Shown one piece after another: positions 15,867-24,338 of a DNA stretch of 64,000 nucleotides; the first letter of the stretch is position 1, and each line of letters begins with the position of its first letter. A program made the translations under genes and the position numbers. A model generated the notes under the pieces. That model was not told the origin of the DNA and made no database searches. It worked only from the letters and a program-made list of their open reading frames with translations. The DNA is taken from assembly GCF_009936235.1 (NCBI RefSeq), contig NZ_AP022314.1, positions 2,480,001-2,544,000 on the forward strand. The letters are read 5' to 3'. Source of the DNA: Mycobacterium xenopi (GTDB taxonomy: Bacteria > Actinomycetota > Actinomycetes > Mycobacteriales > Mycobacteriaceae).

Positions 15867-17038
15867 GCATCCCCGCCGGCATCTCACTAGACAACTGGCT
15901 CTCACCGCCCTACGCGCAGTGGTCCTTTCAGCACGTCGAAGATTTCGTACCGACTGCGGTAATCTCACGCGGGACCGGGCCGGCCGCGGTGTTGCCCGTG
16001 GCGACCTCTCCCCTGGCCGACATCCCAATGACCGGCACCGATGGGACAGCCACCACCGTGGGCGCGGTGATGGCCGCCACCGCTACCGACGGGTGGGCCG
16101 TTGCCTGGCGCGGCTCGATGGTGGCCGAGGAGTACGTCGACAGCCTTCAGCCACTGACCCGTCACTTGTTGTTCTCGGTCAGCAAGTCGCTGGTGGCAGC
16201 CGTCGTCGGCGCGCTGCAGGGGGCCGGTGCGATCGAGTTCGACGCGCCGGTCACGGCATTCGTTCCCGCCCTGAGAGATTGCGGCTACGCGGGTGCGACG
16301 GTGCGCCACCTGCTGGACATGAGGTCGGGCATCGCCTTCTCCGAGGACTACGGCGACCCGGCCGCCGAGATACATCTCCTCGACCAGGCGATGGGGTGGG
16401 CGCCCAAGAGCAGCCCGGACGTCCCGTCGACGCTGCAACAATTCCTGCTGACCTTGCGACGGAAGTCGGCCCACGGCGGCCCGTTCGAGTATCGCTCGTG
16501 TGAGACCGACGTACTCGGCTGGATCTGCGAAGTCGCCGCCGGCCAGCGGATGCCCGAACTGATGTCGGAAGTGTTGTGGAGCCGCATCGGCGCCCAGTGC
16601 GACGCCACCATCGGCGTTGACGCCGCCGGCACCGGATTCTTCGACGGCGGCATCAGCGCCTGTCTTACCGACATGATCCGATTCGGCTCGCTGCTTTTAC
16701 GCGACGGTGTCTCGTTGACCGGCCAGCAGGTGGTGCCGGCGGCGTGGATCGCCGACACCCTTGACGGCGGCCCCGACTCGCGTCAGGCGTTCGCCGCGAG
16801 CCCCGACGACAACCGAATGCCCGGCGGGATGTACCGCAACCAGATGTGGTTTCCCTACCCCGGCAACAAAGTGGTGTTGTGTCTTGGTATGTGCGGTCAG
16901 ATGATCTACGTCAACCGCGCCGCAGAGATGGTCGCCGCCAAGCTATCCAGTCACCCACAGTCTCATGAGCCGCACATGGAAGACACGCTGCGCGCATTCG
17001 ATGCAGTGGCTCACGAGCTGGCTGGAATCACCAGTTAG
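15863..17038 (+). CDS. Beta-lactamase-fold serine hydrolase (NylB-like amide/ester hydrolase)
   Basis: A 391-aa protein with the class C/penicillin-binding fold: SxxK at S105-V-S-K108 (LLFSVSKSLVAAVVGALQG), a YRS motif (FEYRSCETDVLGWI) in the place of YxN, and a C-terminal domain. 6-Aminohexanoate-dimer hydrolases and many esterases share this layout. No signal peptide is visible, so it is cytosolic. The start is the GTG at 15863 in a GTGA overlap with the ATP-grasp stop, so the pair is translationally coupled and may make and cleave the same amide bond; that link is inference. Confidence 0.82.
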   Translation: MSIPAGISLDNWLSPPYAQWSFQHVEDFVPTAVISRGTGPAAVLPVATSPLADIPMTGTDGTATTVGAVMAATATDGWAVAWRGSMVAEEYVDSLQPLTRHLLFSVSKSLVAAVVGALQGAGAIEFDAPVTAFVPALRDCGYAGATVRHLLDMRSGIAFSEDYGDPAAEIHLLDQAMGWAPKSSPDVPSTLQQFLLTLRRKSAHGGPFEYRSCETDVLGWICEVAAGQRMPELMSEVLWSRIGAQCDATIGVDAAGTGFFDGGISACLTDMIRFGSLLLRDGVSLTGQQVVPAAWIADTLDGGPDSRQAFAASPDDNRMPGGMYRNQMWFPYPGNKVVLCLGMCGQMIYVNRAAEMVAAKLSSHPQSHEPHMEDTLRAFDAVAHELAGITS

Positions 17039-17213
17039 CCAACCGGATCGACGCGCGACGAACACTGGCTACGCTCGATCAGCTGGGCTCGCCGGATCTG
17101 CGAGCGTGCGTCCGGAAACCCACTCCGGATGATCGCCAAAGCTACGGGGGGCGACGGCGACGCGGTCGGCTGAGCTGATCAACCCTGAGCACGCGGTGCG
17201 CCGCGCGCCCGAA

Positions 17214-17591
17214 CTATCGCAGTTTCTGCGCAAATTCGATGACGTTGCCGTCCGGGTCGCAGATGTGGAGCGTCCTTTCGCCCCATGGCCGATCCACCGG
17301 GCCGCTCAGGATTTCGACACCCAGCGCTCTCAGCCGCTTTGCTTCGGCGTCGACGTCTTCCACCACAAAGGCGATCTCGCCGCACGGCGGATTGCCGCCG
17401 TGGCGACCGATGAGCTCCGGCAGCTTAGATCGTTCGAACAGCGAGAACTTGGTGTTTTCCATCTCGAACTCGACGTAGCCGTCCCCCTCGATGCGTACCG
17501 TTAGTCCGATCACGTCGCGGTAGAAGGTCACCGACCTGTTGAGCGACTCGACGTATTGGATGACGTAATCCACGCGCCGCATGTAATACAC
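17214..17591 (-). CDS. Glyoxalase/bleomycin-resistance (VOC) family protein
   Basis: A 125-aa single VOC module of two beta-alpha-beta-beta-beta units: VDYVIQYVESLNRSVTFYRDVIGL in the first, GEIAFVVEDVDAEAKRL and WGERTLHICDPDGNVIEFAQ in the second. The final E-F is the usual metal-ligand position, while the first unit begins with V-I rather than His. Metal-dependent lyase or dioxygenase, or a binding protein; substrate unknown. It stands alone, convergent with the serine hydrolase. Start may be ATG 17591 or ATG 17582. Confidence 0.8.
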   Translation of the reverse strand: MYYMRRVDYVIQYVESLNRSVTFYRDVIGLTVRIEGDGYVEFEMENTKFSLFERSKLPELIGRHGGNPPCGEIAFVVEDVDAEAKRLRALGVEILSGPVDRPWGERTLHICDPDGNVIEFAQKLR

Positions 17592-17704
17592 CGTATCGGC
17601 TCGCCTGCCAGAATCCGCACGCCGGCAGGGCTCAGGTCGGCTCGCCGCGATGTTCGCAGTGGTTGATCGTTTGCCCCGGATGCGCCAGACAGGACGTCGA
17701 GAAT

Positions 17705-19819
17705 CTATCGCGTACTAGCAAATGGCTGCGGTACAACACTATTCGTCAACGCAGTCAGTGCGTCTATCCGATATCGGCTTGCCGTCCAGGGTGGTGCGTC
17801 GGGGGAAGGTGTGAGCGTGACCCTTATTAGGGTCTTGCCTGCTGCGAGCAATTCCGGTACGAGGTACATGTCATCGAGCCACCGGTGAGCGTCGTTGCTG
17901 CGCGGTTGGAGCCAATTTCCCGCGGGTACGCCGTCAACAAATACGTCTGCTGATTGATAGCCAGCTGCTTGGTCTGATGTGCGGCGCAACAGGATGCCTC
18001 GGTTGCCTGGGACGATTGTGGCGTCGAAAGTAATCACCTGGTGGTTCGTTCGGACTAATCCGGCGACGGGATGGGTGTCGTCATTCCCCTCATACGAGCT
18101 GATCACCGGTTGATCCGTGCCGTCGACATCGATGTAGTGATGCTGGAGTCGACTGACCGGATCGGCGGGATTGACTTCGTCGCTGACCGTAATGGTGTCG
18201 CCCGGCTGTGTGTAGAGGAATGCCGTTGAGCTGTAATCTGGTTGGACCATGTTGCGTTTGCCGTGCTCGATGCCGAACCGGAGCGCGGAGTGGTAGCCGA
18301 TGGCCTCGGCAAGCATGAGCCGATAGGCGGCGACGCAGTAGTCTTGGCATCCGCCGGCGGCTGTGCGCTGATCAGGTTGGCCCGTCAACGGGGCGCTATA
18401 GCGGGTGCCGTTTTTGAAATACCAACCACCCTCGTAGAAGTCCTCCGTGCCGGTGCCATACCACTGCGGCGAGGCAGCACCGTCGACATAGACGCGTTCG
18501 GCTCCCTCCAGAAAGTAAGGGGCATCGTCGCTGAACGATGTAGTGATCCGAGCACCCCTGATGGTGTGGCTGACGCCGACGAACTTGCCGTGGCCCTGCT
18601 CATCGGCAAACAGCCAGTCCTGGCCAAACGTGGTTGGCCCGGCATGTGATCGCGTTGTGAAATAACCGGCGCGTCCACTGGCTAGCGCCGGCGCCCATTG
18701 CGGGTCGGCGGTGGTAACGACATCGCTGTCGATCCCTGTTACCGGATTGCCGGTAGTGTTCAACAGGATGACGCGAGCGCTATGGGCGAAAGGCATTGGC
18801 CACCACTCGGATAAGGACAACGATCCGCTGGGCTGAGGGATCGCCGCGAACATCAGTGATCGCACGGTGCTGAGGCCCAGGCCAGCGCCGAAGAATTCGC
18901 CAATGGGCGAGTCGACCGTGATCCGGCCGTCGAACTCGATCTGGAGCCGCAACCCGGACAGCACTTGATCTGCCGGATCTGCCAGCAGCAGGTGCAGCGC
19001 CGAAACGCTCCCTGAGCCACTAGATTCGGCAATCGTCAGGCCGACGGCGGTCGGAAGCTCGACAAGCCGATGGTGATGCACTTCTTCGCGTGCTGGCGGC
19101 TTCGGGTCGGCGGTTCCCGCGGCGCCCAGGGTGGTCAGCACGTCGAGCGCGCGGTCGGCGGCAGAGAAAGTACTCACACCGCTGGCAGTCGGAAAGTGGC
19201 GATAGTCGACGTGGTAATACTCCAAATTCGATGTGACGCTGATGCGCATCGACGTTCGGTACGGCATGGGCACCTTGACGTAAACGCCGCCCGGCGATTG
19301 CGCCGCGTTGGCCACAAAAGGCCACACGAATGGCGGACCCAGCGTGCCGTCGACCAAAGACTGCAATGGCGCATCGATCACCGTCTGACCATCGAGCTCG
19401 ATACGCATCGCTCCAATTGCGCTGACGTTTCCGCCATCGCGGGTGAACCAGATCGAATCAACCTCCCCCGCACCACGATCTTCGGCGATGACACAGCCGG
19501 CACCCCCCGACGTCAAACAGCCGCCCGTGCCGTTTCGGTTGCCGGTGGAGATGTCGAAATCACCGCCGCTTCGATCGAAACTCGACAGCTGCAGTGTCTG
19601 TGAGTCGGCACTCAGATACGGCAAGCGATCCAATCGGCGGTAGGTGTCCCATCCCACCAGCCTGGTACCGGCTCCTCCTGCGCTAGCCGGCTCGGCATGT
19701 GCTGCGCCCGCGGCGGCAACGCCGGCGATTCCCAGCAACAGTGACGCGAACATTGCAGGCAACGTCCGAACAGCCACCGGCATAGCGACAGAGATTACTG
19801 TTCTGCACGCTTGTGGCAC
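17705..19819 (-). CDS. Secreted DUF2961 / glycoside hydrolase family 172 protein
   Basis: A 704-aa protein with an N-terminal signal peptide (hydrophobic MFASLLLGIAGVAAAGAAHA, cleavage near residue 42). The mature protein has the DUF2961 layout: DTYRRLDRLPYL at the start, GEVDSIWFTRDGG, and the signature WYGTGTEDFYEGGWYF at about residues 447-462, which holds catalytic acids in the family. GH172 includes difructose-anhydride and arabinofuranosidase activities, among them exo-D-arabinofuranosidases that degrade mycobacterial arabinan. A role in trimming the cell's own arabinogalactan or lipoarabinomannan is therefore plausible but inferred. Single gene, about 300 bp from its upstream neighbour. 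Confidence 0.8.
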   Translation of the reverse strand: MPQACRTVISVAMPVAVRTLPAMFASLLLGIAGVAAAGAAHAEPASAGGAGTRLVGWDTYRRLDRLPYLSADSQTLQLSSFDRSGGDFDISTGNRNGTGGCLTSGGAGCVIAEDRGAGEVDSIWFTRDGGNVSAIGAMRIELDGQTVIDAPLQSLVDGTLGPPFVWPFVANAAQSPGGVYVKVPMPYRTSMRISVTSNLEYYHVDYRHFPTASGVSTFSAADRALDVLTTLGAAGTADPKPPAREEVHHHRLVELPTAVGLTIAESSGSGSVSALHLLLADPADQVLSGLRLQIEFDGRITVDSPIGEFFGAGLGLSTVRSLMFAAIPQPSGSLSLSEWWPMPFAHSARVILLNTTGNPVTGIDSDVVTTADPQWAPALASGRAGYFTTRSHAGPTTFGQDWLFADEQGHGKFVGVSHTIRGARITTSFSDDAPYFLEGAERVYVDGAASPQWYGTGTEDFYEGGWYFKNGTRYSAPLTGQPDQRTAAGGCQDYCVAAYRLMLAEAIGYHSALRFGIEHGKRNMVQPDYSSTAFLYTQPGDTITVSDEVNPADPVSRLQHHYIDVDGTDQPVISSYEGNDDTHPVAGLVRTNHQVITFDATIVPGNRGILLRRTSDQAAGYQSADVFVDGVPAGNWLQPRSNDAHRWLDDMYLVPELLAAGKTLIRVTLTPSPDAPPWTASRYRIDALTALTNSVVPQPFASTR

Positions 19820-20122
19820 ACCGTTTTGACGGGTGGCCCGCGCGCCGGCCGCCGTGTTCGGAGCGTGTGAGTTAAACGCTTGGTTCCCAGCTGATCTCGC
19901 CGCTGCACGAGGTGGATGCAGGTCGCGCTGCCCGCTCCGCTATCTGCGTTTTCCCGCCGGCGCCACGTCCCGCTGCAGCGAACCCGCGACATCTCACCGA
20001 CGGAGGCGGATACTGCATCCGAGCCCAGGCTGATCCCCCGTCTGCTGACCAACCGAGAGGGAACTGGTGAACCATCGAGACCGGCCGCGTGCTGTGACCA
20101 GCGCCGGCATCTGGGGATCAGG
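19820..20122. other. Intergenic, nothing recognised
   Basis: About 300 bp between the divergent GH172 gene and the 20123 gene. Open frames here are short and without homology. It presumably holds both promoters, but I see no clear -35/-10 pair or repeat. Confidence 0.4.
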
Positions 20123-20602
20123 GTGAGCGCGGAGCGGTGCTTTGCCACCGTCATGCTCGACGAGGACTTGTGGCGGTCGCTGGTTGCCATCGGTGCAGAC
20201 CACCGAGTGGCGTGGGTGCATGGGTGCATGCTCGAGCGTGGCCACCGTGGCGACCACCAGGCCCTGGTTTGCCGCGCCGGCGTGCAGGACTACTGGGTGC
20301 AGTGGGACGCAAGCAGGAAACCGCACCTCAACGCGGTTGTCGACCTCCCTGCACCTCGCCGAGAGGCCCACCCAGCGACTGATGCTCCCCGTTTGCCGCG
20401 AGAAGAGGCCGGGCCAGGGATCGCCGACACGTTCCGCGCGTCGGCTTCCGGACCACTGGACTCGCGGGAATCGGGGTCGCGGGACAATGCGCTGTGGGCC
20501 ATCGCCTCGGCGCTGCAGCGCCTGGCCGACGTCATTGCCGCCGCGTTTGATGCCAGCGAAGACCCGGGTCGACACGGTCGTCGCCGGGGCACCAACCGAT
20601 GA
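20123..20602 (+). CDS. Conserved hypothetical actinobacterial protein
   Basis: A 159-aa protein. The first ~70 residues form a compact region (FATVMLDEDLWRSLVA, then a Cys/His cluster GCMLERGHRGDHQALVCR and WVQWD) of a type seen in several actinobacterial proteins of unknown role. Residues ~75-159 are polar and end in a helix (NALWAIASALQRLADVIAAAF). GTG at 20123 is preferred over a longer frame because GGGATCAGG precedes it and homology-like sequence begins there. No function can be given. Confidence 0.5.
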   Translation: MSAERCFATVMLDEDLWRSLVAIGADHRVAWVHGCMLERGHRGDHQALVCRAGVQDYWVQWDASRKPHLNAVVDLPAPRREAHPATDAPRLPREEAGPGIADTFRASASGPLDSRESGSRDNALWAIASALQRLADVIAAAFDASEDPGRHGRRRGTNR

Positions 20603-20665
20603 ATTCCGGGCGTGACACCAGTCCTATCTGTCATACGGAGCAAATCGCTAGCAAAGGTGGATGCC

Positions 20666-21355
20666 ATGTCCAAAGCCCTGCCGCCAATCGTCGATCACCA
20701 AACCTGGCGCGCAGCGCTTGACGAACTGCGCGAACTGGAAAAGGCCGCCACCCGCGAACTGGATGCGATCGCCGCACAGCGGCGACGCCTGCCGATGGTC
20801 CAATTGCCCGACTACACCTTGATCGGTGCCCACGGGCCGATCCGATTAGCCGATGTGTTCGAGGGACGCTCGCAACTCATCACCTACCACCACATGTGGA
20901 CGGATGGTGCGGAGTGGCAGTGCGGTGGCTGTACAGGCTTCACGTCGCAGTTCACCCGGCTGGAGTTCCTCGACAACTACGACGCTCGCTTTGTCGTCGT
21001 GACCAACGGACCGATCGACGAGGCGCTCGCCTACAAGCAAAGGGTCGGCAACCGCATGGAGTGGTACTCGTCGTCGTCGAGCTCGTTCGGCGCCGACATG
21101 GACGCACCGGCGAACGGGGGCTTCGCGGTCAACGTGTTCCTGCGTGACGGGGACACCGTGTACCGCACGTGGCACACGAACGGGCGTGGCACCGAACAAC
21201 TCAGCCACCTATTCGGGCTGATCGACATCCTGCCGTGGGGCCGACAGGAAGAATGGCAGGACTCGCCGGAAGGCTGGCCCTCGCGGCCAACCTACTCCGG
21301 ATGGCTGGACTCTCCGGATATCGCGCGCGCCTACGGACCGAAGGACAACGCATGA
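20666..21355 (+). CDS. DUF899 thioredoxin-like protein
   Basis: A 229-aa member of the DUF899 family (thioredoxin-fold, cytosolic). Typical sequence: LPPIVDHQTWRAALDELRELEK, RRRLPMVQLPDYTLIG, then the conserved YHHMWTDGAEWQCGGCTGF, where CxxC-like CGGC sits near residue 90, and YSSSSSSFGADMD. ATG 20666 follows an AAAGGTGG ribosome-binding site. The stop overlaps the next start (ATGA), so it formed an operon with the SRPBCC gene. In other mycobacteria such pairs are common near SRPBCC or regulator genes; the reaction is unknown. Confidence 0.85.
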   Translation: MSKALPPIVDHQTWRAALDELRELEKAATRELDAIAAQRRRLPMVQLPDYTLIGAHGPIRLADVFEGRSQLITYHHMWTDGAEWQCGGCTGFTSQFTRLEFLDNYDARFVVVTNGPIDEALAYKQRVGNRMEWYSSSSSSFGADMDAPANGGFAVNVFLRDGDTVYRTWHTNGRGTEQLSHLFGLIDILPWGRQEEWQDSPEGWPSRPTYSGWLDSPDIARAYGPKDNA

Positions 21356-21627
21356 ACGTCGACGCCGAACGTTACCTCGTCACCCGAACCATCGCGGCGC
21401 GGCCGGAACAGATTTTCGCTGTCCTGGCCGATCCCTCTCGGCACCACAGCACCGAGCCGACTGACTGGGTGCGCGACGCCGGGGACACCGCGCCGATCAC
21501 CGAGACCGGACAGGTCTTCGCGATGAACATGTACCTCCCGGCGGCCGGTGGTGATTACGTCACGTACAACCTGGTCAATGTTTTCGACGAAAACCGCGAA
21601 AGCGATCACCCGCATCCTGCGTGCTGA
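21352..21627 (+). pseudogene. SRPBCC/START-domain protein truncated by IS21 remnant
   Basis: The first ~80 codons (VDAERYLVTRTIAARPEQIFAVLADPSRH, TGQVFAMNMYLP, YNLVNVFDENR) are the N-terminal half of a polyketide-cyclase/START-like protein of normally ~150 residues. At about 21590 homology ends and the frame runs 11 codons into the IstB fragment before stopping at 21627. The missing half (beta-strands and C-terminal helix lining the pocket) is not found downstream. Confidence 0.75.
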
Positions 21628-21886
21628 TCTCGTCGCCGTTGATGACATCGGCCTGCTGCCGGTCGGCACCGACGCCGCCGAAGGGCTCTACCGGCTTGTC
21701 GATGCCGCCTACGAGAAACGCTCGATCGCGTTGTCGAGCAACCTTCACCCGGCAGGATTCGACGAGCTCATGCCCAAGACACTGGCCACCGCCACCGTCG
21801 ACCGGCTCCTACACCACGCCCACGTCTGCCAAACAAGCGGCGACAGCATCCGGCTCACCCAAGCCATGGCCGGCAAGGCGCCTTGA
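21592..21886 (+). pseudogene. IstB C-terminal fragment (IS21 family)
   Basis: About 97 codons with Walker-B-like LVAVDDIGLLP, then AYEKRSIALSSNLHPAGFDELMP and TVDRLLHHAHV, the C-terminal half of IstB ATPases that assist IS21 transposases. The Walker A half and istA are absent. It is fused to the SRPBCC gene at about 21592 and followed by 23-bp-spaced end repeats, so it is the right end of a deleted element. Confidence 0.8.
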
Positions 21887-21918
21887 CCTAACCCCACTCG
21901 GCACGTCTGGCGGCCGCC

Positions 21919-21994
21919 ATTGGGCAGATCTCGTGGCCACCAGCGGGCAGTTCTCGTGACCGCCGCTGGGCAGTTCCCCATGTCCCTTGACACA
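21919..21994 (+). repeat. IS21-type terminal repeats (GGGCAG, 23-bp spacing)
   Basis: GGGCAG starts at 21922, 21945 and 21968, exactly 23 bp apart, each within TGGGCAGNTCTCGTG-like sequence in the first two. The last unit is followed by TTGACACA near 21988-21995, a plausible element end. Such repeats are binding sites for IS21 transposase. Confidence 0.55.
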
Positions 21995-22029
21995 GACGGT
22001 CAGGGAGCAACTTTTTACCAGCCATGCGC

Positions 22030-22653
22030 TCAGTCGGCTTTGAGGATCGTCGGGAAGGGGCTGCGATCATCGGGGAGATTCCCGGGAAAGCACGCAGAAA
22101 TAGCCTCAAGGGTTGGTGGGTATCCCGCCTGGGATGAAGCCATAATTTTCAAGCTGTAGCCGTCGGGGCCATACCCGAAGCGGTTGGGTTTGTAGAAGCC
22201 GTCACGTTCGATGACATACCAGCCCCAGCTTTTCCAAATGTCACCGACCTTCTCGATGGTGACGTCGGGGCTGATACCGGGCGGCAGCTTCAGTTCTCCG
22301 ATCGTCGAAAATGACACCGGCGGGATGCCGGTTTCCACGTCTTTGCAGGGAGGCGTATTGGTTCCGCCGCTGAAGCGGGTGGCGTCCACGGTAGTTCCCG
22401 GCGGCAGTGCTCGCAGAGTTTTTTTGAGGTAGCCGAGCACCGTGTCTTGGGCCTGTTGCTGGCTGGCCGGGGTGACAGGCCGCAATGTCCAGCCCGGTGG
22501 CGGGGGCGGAGCCGATGTCATGTCTGGCCCTCCGATGACGGTTGCGCCGGTGGGGATGGGTGGTCCGAGCTCGTTGTGTTTGTGATGACCACATCCGGCG
22601 GCAAGCATCGCGGCCAGGAGGGCAGCAGCGCTAGCGGCTCGGGTCGGGTTCAT
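22030..22653 (-). CDS. Lipoprotein (LppJ/Rv2080-like), last gene of cassette B
   Basis: A 207-aa protein with a lipoprotein signal: hydrophobic AASAAALLAAMLAAGC, lipobox LAAGC at Cys21, so it is anchored outside the plasma membrane. The mature part has a Pro-rich segment (SAPPPPPGWTLRP) and a compact domain with KSWGWYVIERDGFYKPNRFGYGPDGYSL. It resembles M. tuberculosis LppJ (Rv2080), which also follows an EspC-like gene and a DUF1023 hydrolase. The start overlaps the hydrolase stop by 4 nt (ATGA). In a polymorphic-effector reading it would be the immunity lipoprotein; unproven. Confidence 0.75.
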   Translation of the reverse strand: MNPTRAASAAALLAAMLAAGCGHHKHNELGPPIPTGATVIGGPDMTSAPPPPPGWTLRPVTPASQQQAQDTVLGYLKKTLRALPPGTTVDATRFSGGTNTPPCKDVETGIPPVSFSTIGELKLPPGISPDVTIEKVGDIWKSWGWYVIERDGFYKPNRFGYGPDGYSLKIMASSQAGYPPTLEAISACFPGNLPDDRSPFPTILKAD

Positions 22654-24338
22654 CGGTTTCCGATGACGTACGGGGGTGGCTTTCCCGCGATAATCGTCCC
22701 CATGTTGAGCAGTGCCTTGTTTCCCGGGTTCCAGTAGCTGCTGTGGGCGTCGACGCTGGGAGTGCCGAGAGGTCCGGCAGGTCCAGGAGCAGCTTCTAGT
22801 CGGATCGCGCCGAAGTCCGGTTTGTCAGGTTCTGGGCCGAGGGTCCATTGGGTCGCCGTGCCAGCCGCCCCGATAATGTCGTTTTGCGCCCGGGTCGCGT
22901 AGACATGGGCACCGGGATCGAGGCTCAGGTCACTGGCGTGGTTGACGAGCATGCCGGGGCTGCCCGCGGCGATGACGTTGTTTGCGTCGAGGTGATGCCC
23001 GCCCGAGGCGGCGGCGCCCACCACGGTCGACCCGTAGCTGTGCCCAATCACCGTGTCAATCGATGGCGCTCCGACGTGCGAGGCCCGCTGCCCGGCTTCG
23101 AACGCATCGAGGCTGCCCGCGCCCGCGCGCGCCAGATTTGGGAACTCGGCATGGTCAACGCCCATCGGGCGGTCATAGCCCATCCACGTCGTCACCGCCA
23201 CGTCCTGCGGTCTGAGACTCCGGTCAGCTTGCAGTGCGGCGTTGTACATGGCCAGCGACTTGGCGTCGGCGCCGCCGATAGTTGTTAAGTCTTGGCCGGT
23301 GCCGGGCACCAGGATGGCGTTGTGGGTTGCGGTGTCGGGGTTATTGATCGCTACAGCGGCGTGTCCGAACTCGTCGAGCTGCCCGAGGTAGCGTTTTGGC
23401 CCATTAGTGGAGTTCAGCTCGGCTTCGATGGCCCGATACCCCTGAAGGTGGTTTTTGGCGGCGGCCAGCTGGGTCTGTAAGGCGTAGAGCGCGCCGTCGT
23501 CGACGTTGTGGCCGCGCATCATCTCATCGAGGCTGTGCTGCATGCGGTCGATGTCGGCTTGGGTTTTCTGCTCAAGTTCGGGCAGATGGAGCCGGTTGTA
23601 GTGGTCTTTACCCAAATGGTCCGGAGGGTCCCACGGCATCCCGGGATGGTTGCCGATGTCGTGGTCACGGCTATAAACCAAGTCTTTTTGTTCCGGGCTC
23701 AGCGATTCCCACCACTCGCGGAACTTCTTGGGGTCATCAGGCGGCAGGTCGCCGGGGCCGCCGCCTTGTTTGAAGTCGACCGCCTGCACGCTGCCTGACT
23801 CCGGGAAGGTCAACTTCCCCCAATGTGCGGTGGTCTCTTTGAGTTGGGTAGTGACACTCTGGTCGTTGGCGACCAGGTTGCCGACACGGTGGCGGATGAA
23901 ACTTGCATGCGCTTCAGCCTCACCCTGACGCTGAGCCAGCTCCTCGCGGGTTGTGGCCTGCAGGGTATCGCGCACACTGTAGTCTTCGCCGACCGTGAAG
24001 CCGTCGCGTTCGGCGTCATCCACGGCGTCGACGGCGAGGCGCTTTGCAGCCTCCAAAGTGTCTTTGCCCCGCCGGGCGATCGCCGCGGCGTCAGGCAAGC
24101 TCCACAGAAACGGGCGAGCCTTGACCACATCCATCTCGGCTTGAGTGACCGCCGCATCGGCGGCCGCGCCCTCCCACTCGACGTCGCCGGGTCGGCGCAC
24201 ATCGCGGGCGATCTGCTCCAAGGCCTTCTCGCCTTTACCCGAGATACGATCGCAGAAGTCGGCGAACTGGCCCAGGTGGTCGAACGTCGAGGCCTTCAGC
24301 TCCGAGAGCGTCGGCCAGCCCTCCGAAACACCGGGCAT
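22650..24338 (-). CDS. Alpha/beta hydrolase (DUF1023) with type VII-associated N-terminal domain (Rv2079-like, cassette B)
   Basis: A 562-aa protein. Residues 1-~185 hold a Trp-Glu-Gly turn (W55) and FTVGEDYSVRD (114-124), aligning without gaps over the motif region to the effector at 2609-4285. Residues ~190-330 are a charged linker and coiled-coil (PELEQKTQADIDRMQHSLDEM). Residues ~340-562 are a DUF1023 alpha/beta hydrolase with nucleophile elbow GHSYGS, preceded by TWMGYD and followed by a late DAHSSYW His. The substrate is unknown; family members are esterase/lipase-like. It overlaps both neighbours (TGATG upstream, ATGA downstream), a tight operon. Confidence 0.82.
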   Translation of the reverse strand: MPGVSEGWPTLSELKASTFDHLGQFADFCDRISGKGEKALEQIARDVRRPGDVEWEGAAADAAVTQAEMDVVKARPFLWSLPDAAAIARRGKDTLEAAKRLAVDAVDDAERDGFTVGEDYSVRDTLQATTREELAQRQGEAEAHASFIRHRVGNLVANDQSVTTQLKETTAHWGKLTFPESGSVQAVDFKQGGGPGDLPPDDPKKFREWWESLSPEQKDLVYSRDHDIGNHPGMPWDPPDHLGKDHYNRLHLPELEQKTQADIDRMQHSLDEMMRGHNVDDGALYALQTQLAAAKNHLQGYRAIEAELNSTNGPKRYLGQLDEFGHAAVAINNPDTATHNAILVPGTGQDLTTIGGADAKSLAMYNAALQADRSLRPQDVAVTTWMGYDRPMGVDHAEFPNLARAGAGSLDAFEAGQRASHVGAPSIDTVIGHSYGSTVVGAAASGGHHLDANNVIAAGSPGMLVNHASDLSLDPGAHVYATRAQNDIIGAAGTATQWTLGPEPDKPDFGAIRLEAAPGPAGPLGTPSVDAHSSYWNPGNKALLNMGTIIAGKPPPYVIGNR

